Origin: Leishmania martiniquensis
Lineage: Eukaryota > Euglenozoa > Kinetoplastea > Trypanosomatida > Trypanosomatidae
Direction of reading: 5' to 3'
NCBI RefSeq assembly: GCF_017916325.1
Contig: NC_090169.1
Coordinates: 1,116,001-1,180,000 of the forward strand
DNA: 64,000 nucleotides
The translations under genes were made by a program, and so were the position numbers. The first letter of the stretch is position 1. Each line of letters opens with the position of its first letter. The notes under the pieces were generated by a model. The model was not told where the DNA came from, searched no databases, and worked only from the letters and a program-made list of their open reading frames with translations. This document shows positions 32,459 through 42,518 of this stretch, piece by piece.

Positions 32459-35099
32459 GCGAGGGGACCTGATGCGAGCGAGAGGGGAAGGGCGGGCGCT
32501 GCGGGACCTGGCCTCTGGTGTCTGGGAGCCAATGTGCGCTGTGGGGCCGCGCGTGTGCTGTGGCCCACTGCGGAGCGCTCAGGGCCCGGGAGGGACCGCT
32601 ACCGCGCTGCTGTGCGTTGGCGTCTCGGATGTTTCTGCTCTTCTCTCAGCGCTCTCTGCGTGTGTTGGTCTCCTCTCGGGTGGCGTTGCGTCCGTGTGTG
32701 GTGCCGTTGGGGTGTGCACGCGGCGCCCCCCTCTCACGATGTTTCGTGTGTGTGTGTGTGCTTTCGATTGCTGACACATCTTTTTCTTCGCTCTTTGCGA
32801 ATTTTCTTCTGCCTTGTGATTATTCGCCGTCGCTGTCGCTCTCTCCCCCTCCGTGTGTGTGTAACGATCGCGAAGGACGGAGAGGGCGAAGGCGCGAAAC
32901 GTACAGCTATGCGGAGGAGGGCGGGAGAGGTGGCCACGCGTATGTGTGTGGGGCCGCAGTAGCCGCAGTGGGGTCGTCCCGCACCGTACGCACCCGCACA
33001 CCCGCACGCGCGCAGACACAGACAGCGGCACCGGCGACGAGGATGGGGAGGAGCGCTGAAAGCCGCTGAGCGCGCAGAGGCGCATGTGCATTTTGCTCTG
33101 ATTGCATCTCTCGACTCGAGTCTGTCTGCGCTCACTGTGTGCGTGCCATCTCGTCTCCCCTCATGGGCGCTTCGCGGTTCCGTCTCGCTCACCGCCTGCT
33201 TACATGAGTGGGCCTTGACGGACACCCTTTGTGGAGAGTCGCCACAGCTTTTGATGGGGTGCGCTGGCGTGCAGTGTCTGAGGGCTGGGCATGGCATGCA
33301 GGCAAGCCATGGGGTCTGCGAGGGCCCTTGGGTGAAGCTTGTTCGCTCTCTCCTCGAAAAGAGCGGGCATGCGGCTGCGCCATCCCGTGCTACCCGCAGG
33401 GCAGACGCCGCCGCCTCCATCCTGGAGCCAGGTCCTCGGCGCTGCCCATGTGGAGGGAGCTGTGCGGACTGCCCAGGCTTGCGTGACACCGGTCGCACAG
33501 CCCCTGTCGGAGGCAGCGACAAGGAAGGGCGCGAGGGGCCTGCCAGACGCATGGTGTCCCGTGTGGGCGGCGAGGCGGCTTGCGTGGTCGCCCAGGACTT
33601 GGCCTGCATGCGGCTGAGGGCGGTGAGCTGTGGCTGTGTGCGTATGTGCCTGCGGGCACACTCGTTGCCGAGTAGCACTCACGTAAGTCAGCGCTGCAGC
33701 ACTCGTGGCAGACGCGCCTTTCGCTCCGCTCTCCGACGGCGCCGCCTTTCGCCTGCGCCTGCAGCGCCGGCGCACTTTTGCTTTGACCCATTGCTTTGCA
33801 TGGCGCCTTCCCGTGCGCGTTTGCCTTTTCTCTGCCAGTCGTGCTTTCGCTCCGAAGGACGCCGCTGTGCGCGTGAACCCGTGCTGCTCCGCCCCCCTCT
33901 CCCCCAACGGCGCCGCTGCCGCCGTTGTCGCCGCCCTCGACCTCCGAGAGCGGGCGTGGCTGGGGGAGGGCGCCGAGCCCCTTGCTGCGGCGAGCGGGGC
34001 AGGGCCGTGCTCTCTGCGGGTGCGCGTGCGCGCCCCTGCAGGCCCGTGAATGCTCACACGTATGCGTCCCTCTCTCCATGCGATCTCCTCTTGCACCCAC
34101 GCCTCCCCACGTGCACCTCTCTTGTCTGCTGCGCTTGTATGATGGGCGCCTGAGGGCGCGACACGGTGGTGACCGTGGCTGGCCCCCGGGATGGGCCGGC
34201 CGACAGCCACGCAGGACGGCGCGAGGCTTGCATGCGCGCATACAGGGCGCCGCGCTTGTCTGACGGCGGTGCGCGGTGCTGGGCGGTGTGGCTGGCGTGT
34301 GTGCGTGTGCGCGGCCGGTGGCGCCGCCGCCGCTGCCGCGACTGCGGGACCGCTACGCGAACCGCTGCCCGAGCCGGTCGCTGGCGCGCGCGGGCGAACG
34401 GAGCACTGCTGTGTCGCTGTGGCGACGGATGTGCCTGCAGCGGACGCTGCGGGCCGACGGGGCTGTGCTGGAGACGTGCGCGCGGCGACTGGCGCAGCCG
34501 CCGTAGGGCGAGGGCCGGCGCGAGGGCGGTGGCGACGGCAGCGCCGGCCACGCGTCCTTGTGCTGGGTGGTGCTGTGCGACCGTGTGCCGGGCGTATAGG
34601 CCTGAGAGTGCGAGGTGCCGCACACGGCCGCCTCGCGCGCGCTGAGCGCGACGGGCCAGCGCCACTCCGGTGGAAGGGGCGGTGTAGGCCACCTGAGCAG
34701 GTGCCCCTCTCTCTGCCGACGCCTGCGTGCGCTCGTGTCTGTGTGTGTGTGTGTGTAGCGACTGAGTGCGTGGTGTGCTGACTGCTGCTGGCGGACCGGC
34801 CAGACTACATGCCAAAAGGAAAACCGAGGCGACGCACGGCTCGTGTGCGCCTCTCTGTCGATGATGCGCGTGCTTGTGTAGCCTCTACAGTGACGACATT
34901 TTTTTCCCTGCCTTATTCGTGGAGCAGCCGATCATGTCGGGCGCGCCCACACGCGCGTGCGTGCGCGGCGAGGTGCGTGCCGTGGCTGGTGCCTCTTGCT
35001 CTCGCACCCTTACAGCACCAGCGGTGCTCGGGGGATGGGGGCGCGACCTGGACAGGGGTGACGCCCATGCCTCTGCGGCGTATGCGACGGTTCTCGGCG
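32459..35099 (+). repeat. Class X flank plus spacer core, after amastin 5
   Basis: X flank (32459-33741) and core with tuzin scar (33742-35099). It carries the extra T and extra C variants seen in copy 3, and also 'ggcccccggga', one C longer than in copies 1-3. Confidence 0.8.
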
Positions 35100-35592
35100 G
35101 CCGCACCTCCTTCGGCTCTTGTGCACGTGTGCCGCCGAGCGACGCACCTGCACCCGCTGCGCGCGCCTCGCAGCGCCAGCTGCCTTGTGTCCTCACCACT
35201 AGCTCACCCCACCCCTCTCTCGCTGTGCCTCGCATGTCCTCGCTCTGCCACGACGTCGCCCGTGCCGGCGCCTCCCACGGCTGCCTCCTCTGCCATAACG
35301 ACCGGCGCACCCCCACACGTACACCCATACGCCCCTGCAACGACGCCGCGCACCCACGCGCATGCGGCGGCACCGAAGACACTCCTTCGCCGACCCACAG
35401 CCACCCGCGCTCTCTTCTTCTCGGGCCTCTCCCCCTCCCTCTGCCTCTCCGTTTCCCCCCTCTGTCTGCCATCTGCACGCTGTGGTGCGCTCTCCCCCGC
35501 CCTCGTCCGCTCTTGCCCGCCGTCTCTCTCGCCTCGTCCGCCGCGCAGCTGCACCTCGCCCCTCCCTGCTGTGCGGCCTGCCATTCGCGGAG

Positions 35593-36117
35593 ATGGAGTG
35601 CAAAATCGGCCTCGTCCTCTACGCGATCTTTCAGTTCATCGCGTTTCTCTTCGTGCTGGTGGCGACGCCGATCGAGATGTGGCGTGACAAAGTACCACGC
35701 GCTGGATCCCCTCATACTTGTATCACACTATGGGGTGTCAAGCTAGGTTGTACCTTAGATTATAGTAATCCTACGGATCTCATCTGGGCTTCATGTCCTG
35801 ATCGCCTTGCCCGCTTCCGTGCGGCTCAGGGGTTCGCCATCATCTCCATCTTCGTGTACGGCGCGGCGTTCGTTCTGGGCGTCATCATCCTCTTCTGCTG
35901 TGCATGGCTGCGCTGGGTGTGCCTGGGGCTGAACATCGCCGGCATCGTCACCGTGTGCGTCGTGTGGGCGGCGATGGTGGTGACATATTATAGAGATGAA
36001 GGTGCTGACTGCGAGGCCTTGCGGAATCGGTGGACATTCGGTGCCGGCTTTGTCCTCTTCGTTATTGCCTGGTGCCTGGACATCGTGAACATCGTGTTCC
36101 TGCTGCTGCCGTACTAG
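35593..36117 (+). CDS. Amastin 6
   Basis: 174 aa. TM1 is conserved and followed by IEMW (Trp instead of Phe), a loop RDKVPRAGSPHT and the signature C-I-T-L-W-G-V-K-L-G-C at 43-53. This loop is the closest intact relative of the broken amastin 4 (shared VPRAG and ITLWGVK). TM2-TM3 are of the Y type (FVYGAAFVLGVIILFCCAW, IVTVCVVWAAMVV). The segment before TM4 (YYRDEGADCEALRNRWTFG) is a mixture: its start resembles amastin 4 and its end resembles amastins 1, 2 and 7. The 3' flank is class Y. Confidence 0.96.
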   Translation: MECKIGLVLYAIFQFIAFLFVLVATPIEMWRDKVPRAGSPHTCITLWGVKLGCTLDYSNPTDLIWASCPDRLARFRAAQGFAIISIFVYGAAFVLGVIILFCCAWLRWVCLGLNIAGIVTVCVVWAAMVVTYYRDEGADCEALRNRWTFGAGFVLFVIAWCLDIVNIVFLLLPY

Positions 36118-39100
36118 GCGAGGGGACCTGATGCGAGCGAGAGGGGAAGGGCGGGCGCTGCGGGACCTGGCCCCGCCTACGTCCCTGGCGCGCCTCTGTT
36201 GCTGGCCTCTGGAGCGTGCGTGCCTGTGCGGCGGCGCTGCTGTGCGTCGGCGTGTTGAATGCTTCTGCGCACCCCTCCCCCCTCTCTGCGTGTGTTGGTC
36301 TCCTCTCGGGCGGCGTTGCGTCCGTGTGTGGTGCCGTTGGGGTGTGCACGCGGCGCCCACCCTATTTGTAACGATCTCTTTTCTGTGTGCGTGTGTGTGT
36401 GCTTTCGATTGCTGACACGTCTTTTTCTTCGCTATTTGCGTATTTTGTTCTGCCTTGTGATTATTCGCCGCCGCTGCTGCTCTTGTGTGCGCGCCGCTCT
36501 GCGCTGTGCCGAGGCGCACGGCGCCCACGGCGCCGGCAGGCCCGTCCGAGTCGCCTGACGCATACCCCACTCACGGGTGATGAGGCGAGAGGGGGCTGGG
36601 TGAGGGGGGCGGCGCTGGTGGCTCGGCGGTGGTGAGGGGACGCGCGTGGAGACCGGGGCGGCCGAAGAGGGGAGAGGAGGGCGCAGCGCCGCCGGGCAGG
36701 GGCCACGCGCCTATCCCTCCCCCACCGTCGCGGCGCATCCCCTACACTGACGACGGGGCCTGCTCTTGCGCCTGTGTCTGGGCCCCCCTCGATGCCGCAC
36801 CTGTACATGTGCTTCACAGAGCTCATCGAGTAGGCACAGAGGGAGGACGGAGGCGTGGAGTGCGGCGGGAGAGGGATGCGAGCTGGCCCAGGGGGTGGTG
36901 GCAGTGCGAGGAGAGCCCCCGAGACGAGGGGAGGGCCGGGCACAGCCTGTGGCTCTCCGCTCCCCCTGCTGTCGCTGAGTCCGCTGGCGCCCACCGCTGG
37001 CCGCTCTCATTTCCGTCACTCTCGTCTGCAAGGCTCGTCTTTCCCCTTCCCTCCCCGCCTCGGCAGGCGTAAGCCGTCTGCGGCTCGCGTGCGCGCGTCG
37101 CTGTCGTACCCCTATGCTCTCCACTTGCGACTGTTTGGAGGCGGACGAGGCTGATGGGGAGGAGGGAGGCTGCAGTGTGGAGGGGAAGGGAGGCAGGACG
37201 CGGCGGCGCAGGAGATGGGGGAGCGCGTGCGCATCACGAGAGGCGCGCAGAGACCTGTGCACACACTTATACACCCACACGCAGCCCGCGGCACCGACGG
37301 AGGAGACAGAGGGAGAGGGGGAGGGCCGCTTTGCTCTCCTCTCCTTTTTTGCTGTTTGCCTGTGCGACTGGACTCTGTCTGCCTCTGCCTCTCGCTTTGT
37401 GCGTGCGTGCATGGCGTCTTTGATGGCCTTTTGGCTTCGCCTGTGCTTTGTGCGGTCGCGTGTTTCGTTGCCGCCTGAGGTCGTCGCTGCCTCCTGACTC
37501 CTGTGCGGAGTGTACTGGCCACACAGGGCGGGGTGCAGGTGACTCGCAGGGCCTGGAGGGGTGGACCCTGACGTGAGGCTGGCTGGCTGTGCGGTCGCGC
37601 ACCTGCGACATGCACCCTGGCCACCTCCCTAGCAATGATCTCACGACAGACGCCTCGCTGCGGGCGACTGGGATGCAGCCGTGGTGCGGCGGAGGCACGC
37701 GAGTTGCTGCTGCGTGTGTGCACCTGCCGCGCAGCTTGTCGCTGGGTGGCACGGCAAGCGGGCGTGCTGCTGCGGCTGTGAGGGCCCAGAAATCCAGCCG
37801 ATGCGAGATGCACAGGAGAGGACACGCACCCCAACGCCAAGCACCGCCTTTCGCCTGCGCCTGCAGCGCCGGCGCACTTTTGCTTTGACCCATTGCTTTG
37901 CATGGCGCCTTCCCGTGCGCGTTTGCCTTTTCTCTGCCAGTCGTGCTTTCGCTCCGAAGGACGCCGCTGTGCGCGTGAACCCGTGCTGCTCCGCCCCCCT
38001 CTCCCCCAACGGCGCCGCTGCCGCCGTTGTCGCCGCCCTCGACCTCCGAGAGCGGGCGTGGCTGGGGGGAGGGCGCCGAGCCCCTTGCTGCGGCGAGCGG
38101 GGCAGGGCCGTGCTCTCTGCGGGTGCGCGTGCGCGCCCCTGCAGGCCCGTGAATGCTCACACGTATGCGTCCCTCTCTCCATGCGATCTCCTCTTGCACC
38201 CACGCCTCCCCACGTGCACCTCTCTTGTCTGCTGCGCTTGTATGATGGGCGCCTGAGGGCGCGACACGGTGGTGACCGTGGCTGGCCCCCGGGATGGGCC
38301 GGCCGACAGCCACGCAGGACGGCGCGAGGCTTGCATGCGCGCATACAGGGCGCCGCGCTTGTCTGACGGCGGTGCGCGGTGCTGGGCGGTGTGGCTGGCG
38401 TGTGTGCGTGTGCGCGGCCGGTGGCGCCGCCGCCGCTGCCGCGACTGCGGGACCGCTACGCGAACCGCTGCCCGAGCCGGTCGCTGGCGCGCGCGGGCGA
38501 ACGGAGCACTGCTGTGTCGCTGTGGCGACGGATGTGCCTGCAGCGGACGCTGCGGGCCGACGGGGCTGTGCTGGAGACGTGCGCGCGGCGACTGGCGCAG
38601 CCGCCGTAGGGCGAGGGCCGGCGCGAGGGCGGTGGCGACGGCAGCGCCGGCCACGCGTCCTTGTGCTGGGTGGTGCTGTGCGACCGTGTGCCGGGCGTAT
38701 AGGCCTGAGAGTGCGAGGTGCCGCACACGGCCGCCTCGCGCGCGCTGAGCGCGACGGGCCAGCGCCACTCCGGTGGAAGGGGCGGTGTAGGCCACCTGAG
38801 CAGGTGCCCCTCTCTCTGCCGACGCCTGCGTGCGCTCGTGTCTGTGTGTGTGTGTGTGTAGCGACTGAGTGCGTGGTGTGCTGACTGCTGCTGGCGGACC
38901 GGCCAGACTACATGCCAAAAGGAAAACCGAGGCGACGCACGGCTCGTGTGCGCCTCTCTGTCGATGATGCGCGTGCTTGTGTAGCCTCTACAGTGACGAC
39001 ATTTTTTTCCCTGCCTTATTCGTGGAGCAGCCGATCATGTCGGGCGCGCCCACACGCGCGTGCGTGCGCGGCGAGGTGCGTGCCGTGGCTGGTGCCTCTT

Positions 39101-39202
39101 GCTCTCGCACCCTTACAGCACCAGCGGTGCTCGGGGGATGGGGGCGCGACCTGGACAGGGGTGACGCCCATGCCTCTGCGGCGTATGCGACGGTTCTCGG
39201 CG
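36118..39202 (+). repeat. Class Y flank plus spacer core, after amastin 6
   Basis: Y flank (36118-37843) and core with tuzin scar (37844-39202). This Y copy is 5-6 bp longer than the other two because of G-run differences (for example 'gagagggggctgggtgaggggggcgg'). No gene recognised. Confidence 0.8.
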
Positions 39203-39695
39203 GCCGCACCTCCTTCGGCTCTTGTGCACGTGTGCCGCCGAGCGACGCACCTGCACCCGCTGCGCGCGCCTCGCAGCGCCAGCTGCCTTGTGTCCTCACC
39301 ACTAGCTCACCCCACCCCTCTCTCGCTGTGCCTCGCATGTCCTCGCTCTGCCACGACGTCGCCCGTGCCGGCGCCTCCCACGGCTGCCTCCTCTGCCATA
39401 ACGACCGGCGCACCCCCACACGTACACCCATACGCCCCTGCAACGACGCCGCGCACCCACGCGCATGCGGCGGCACCGAAGACACTCCTTCGCCGACCCA
39501 CAGCCACCCGCGCTCTCTTCTTCTCGGGCCTCTCCCCCTCCCTCTGCCTCTCCGTTTCCCCCCTCTGCCTGCCATCTGCACGCTGTGGTGCGCTCTCCCC
39601 CGCCCTCGTCCGCTCTTGCCCGCCGTCTCTCTCGCCTCGTCCGCCACGCAGCTGCACCTCGCCCCTCCCTGCTGTGCGGCCTGCCATTCGCGGAG

Positions 39696-40217
39696 ATGGA
39701 GTGCAAAATCGGCCTCGTCCTCTACGCGATCTTTCAGTTCATCGCGTTTCTCTTCGTGCTGGTGGCGACGCCGATCGAGATGTTTCGCCGTGTAAATCCT
39801 AATGCAGACGATGCCTGTTTCACTTTATGGGGCGGAAAACCTACATGCGGTGACCTCTCTTACTTCGTTTATGTGGGAAGACTTTGGCGAGAATGCCCTG
39901 AACGGCGTGACCGCTTCCGCGCCGCTGAGGGGTTCGCCATCATCTCCATCTTCGTGTACGGCGCGGCGTTCGTTCTGGGCGTCATCATCCTCTTCTGCTG
40001 TGCATGGCTGCGCTGGGTGTGCCTGGGGCTGAACATCGCCGGCATCGTCACCGTGTGCGTCGTGTGGGCGGCGATGGTGGTGACATATTATAGACAGGAG
40101 CACGATCAATGTCCGGCGTTGCGGAGTCGGTGGACATTCGGTGCCGGCTTTGTCCTCTTCGTTATTGCCTGGTGCCTGGACATCGTGAACATCGTGTTCC
40201 TGCTGCTGCCGTACTAG
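39696..40217 (+). CDS. Amastin 7
   Basis: 173 aa, the last amastin of the array. The first loop is two residues shorter (RRVNPNADDA), with the signature C-F-T-L-W-G-G-K-P-T-C at 41-51. TM2-TM3 are of the Y type (FVYGAAFVLGV, IVTVCVVWAAMVV). The loop before TM4 (YYRQEHDQCPALRSRWTFG) closely resembles that of amastins 1 and 2 (YRQEDDQCSALRIRWTFG) even though the backbone is of the other class, which again suggests exchange between copies. The 5' element carries the 'ccAcgcag' variant of amastins 1-3. The 3' flank is class Y. Confidence 0.96.
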   Translation: MECKIGLVLYAIFQFIAFLFVLVATPIEMFRRVNPNADDACFTLWGGKPTCGDLSYFVYVGRLWRECPERRDRFRAAEGFAIISIFVYGAAFVLGVIILFCCAWLRWVCLGLNIAGIVTVCVVWAAMVVTYYRQEHDQCPALRSRWTFGAGFVLFVIAWCLDIVNIVFLLLPY

Positions 40218-42518
40218 GCGAGGGGACCTGATGCGAGCGAGAGGGGAAGGGCGGGGGCTGCGGGACCTGGCCCCGCCTACGTCCCTGGCGCGCCTCTGTT
40301 GCTGGCCTCTGGAGCGTGCGTGCCTGTGCGGCGGCGCTGCTGTGCGTCGGCGTGTTGAATGCTTCTGCGCACCCCTCCCCCCTCTCTGCGTGTGTTGGTC
40401 TCCTCTCGGGCGGCGTTGCGTCCGTGTGTGGTGCCGTTGGGGTGTGCACGCGGCGCCCACCCTATTTGTAACGATCTCTTTTCTGTGTGCGTGTGTGTGT
40501 GCTTTCGATTGCTGACACGTCTTTTTCTTCGCTATTTGCGTATTTTGTTCTGCCTTGTGATTATTCGCCGCCGCTGCTGCTCTTGTGTGCGCGCCGCTCT
40601 GCGCTGTGCCGAGGCGCACGGCGCCCACGGCGCCGGCAGGCCCGTCCGAGTCGCCTGACGCATACCCCACTCACGGGTGATGAGGCGAGAGGGGCTGGGT
40701 GAGGGGGCGGCGCTGGTGGCTCGGCGGTGGTGAGGGGACGCGCGTGGAGACCGGGGCGGCCGAAGAGGGGAGAGGAGGGCGCAGCGCCGCCGGGCAGGGG
40801 CCACGCGCCTATCCCTCCCCCACCGTCGCGGCGCATCCCCTACACTGACGACGGGGCCTGCTCTTGCGCCTGTGTCTGGGCCCCCCTCGATGCCGCACCT
40901 GTACATGTGCTTCACAGAGCTCATCGAGTAGGCACAGAGGGAGGACGGAGGCGTGGAGTGCGGCGGGAGAGGGATGCGAGCTGGCCCAGGGGGTGGTGGC
41001 AGTGCGAGGAGAGCCCCCGAGACGAGGGGAGGGCCGGGCACAGCCTGTGGCTCTCCGCTCCCCCTGCTGTCGCTGAGTCCGCTGGCGCCCACCGCTGGCC
41101 GCTCTCATTTCCGTCACTCTCGTCTGCAAGGCTCGTCTTTCCCCTTCCCTCCCCGCCTCGGCAGGCGTAAGCCGTCTGCGGCTCGCGTGCGCGCGTCGCT
41201 GTCGTACCCCTATGCTCTCCACTTGCGACTGTTTGGAGGCGGACGAGGCTGATGGGGAGGAGGGAGGCTGCAGTGTGGAGGGAAGGGAGGCAGGACGCGG
41301 CGGCGCAGGAGATGGGGAGCGCGTGCGCATCACGAGAGGCGCGCAGAGACCTGTGCACACACTTATACACCCACACGCAGCCCGCGGCACCGACGGAGGA
41401 GACAGAGGGAGAGGGGAGGGCCGCTTTGCTCTCCTCTCCTTTTTTGCTGTTTGCCTGTGCGACTGGACTCTGTCTGCCTCTGCCTCTCGCTTTGTGCGTG
41501 CGTGCATGGCGTCTTTGATGGCCTTTTGGCTTCGCCTGTGCTTTGTGCGGTCGCGTGTTTCGTTGCCGCCTGAGGTCGTCGCTGCCTCCTGACTCCTGTG
41601 CGGAGTGTACTGGCCACACAGGGCGGGGTGCAGGTGACTCGCAGGGCCTGGAGGGGTGGACCCTGACGTGAGGCTGGCTGGCTGTGCGGTCGCGCACCTG
41701 CGACATGCACCCTGGCCACCTCCCTAGCAATGATCTCACGACAGACGCCTCGCTGCGGGCGACTGGGATGCAGCCGTGGTGCGGCGGAGGCACGCGAGTT
41801 GCTGCTGCGTGTGTGCACCTGCCGCGCAGCTTGTCGCTGGGTGGCACGGCAAGCGGGCGTGCTGCTGCGGCTGTGAGGGCCCAGAAATCCAGCCGATGCG
41901 AGATGCACAGGAGAGGACACGCACCCCAACGCCAAGCACCGCCTTTCGCCTGCGCCTGCAGCGCCGGCGCACTTTTGCTTTGACCCATTGCTTTGCATGG
42001 CGCCTTCCCGTGCGCGTTTGCCTTTTCTCTGCCAGTCGTGCTTTCGCTCCGAAGGACGCCGCTGTGCGCGTGAACCCGTGCTGCTCCGCCCCCCTCTCCC
42101 CCAACGGCGCCGCTGCCGCCGTTGTCGCCGCCCTCGACCTCCGAGAGCGGGCGTGGCTGGGGGAGGGCGCCGAGCCCCTTGCTGCGGCGAGCGGGGCAGG
42201 GCCGTGCTCTCTGCGGGTGCGCGTGCGCGCCCCTGCAGGCCCGTGAATGCTCACACGTATGCGTCCCTCTCTCCATGCGATCTCCTCTTGCACCCACGCC
42301 TCCCCACGTGCACCTCTCTTGTCTGCTGCGCTTGTATGATGGGCGCCTGAGGGCGCGACACGGTGGTGACCGTGGCTGGCCCCCGGGATGGGCCGGCCGA
42401 CAGCCACGCAGGACGGCGCGAGGCTTGCATGCGCGCATACAGGGCGCCGCGCTTGTCTGACGGCGGTGCGCGGTGCTGGGCGGTGTGGCTGGCGTGTGTG
42501 CGTGTGCGCGGCCGGTGG
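40218..42518 (+). repeat. Class Y flank and truncated core ending the array
   Basis: Y flank (40218-41938) followed by only 580 bp of the core (41939-42518). The similarity stops after 'gcggccggtgg', and unrelated sequence begins. The terminal breakpoint thus lies inside the spacer core and no tuzin scar follows. Confidence 0.85.

Larger units (their letters stand above)
13548..42518 (+). repeat. Amastin tandem array (seven amastin loci, one tuzin)
   Basis: Array units, measured from the shared amastin 5' element, start at 13548, 17204, 20860, 24521, 31441, 35100 and 39203. Amastin start-to-start distances are 3656, 3656, 3659, 6922 (contains tuzin), 3659 and 4103 bp. Each unit has a 5' region of about 490 bp, the amastin gene, a 3' flank of class X (about 1283 bp) or class Y (about 1720 bp), and a shared core beginning at 'ccgcctttcgcctgcg'. 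The last unit is cut inside that core at 42518. Copies are nearly identical outside the amastin loops, which points to recent duplication and homogenisation. Copy number in the genome may differ if the assembly collapsed or expanded the array. Confidence 0.95.
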
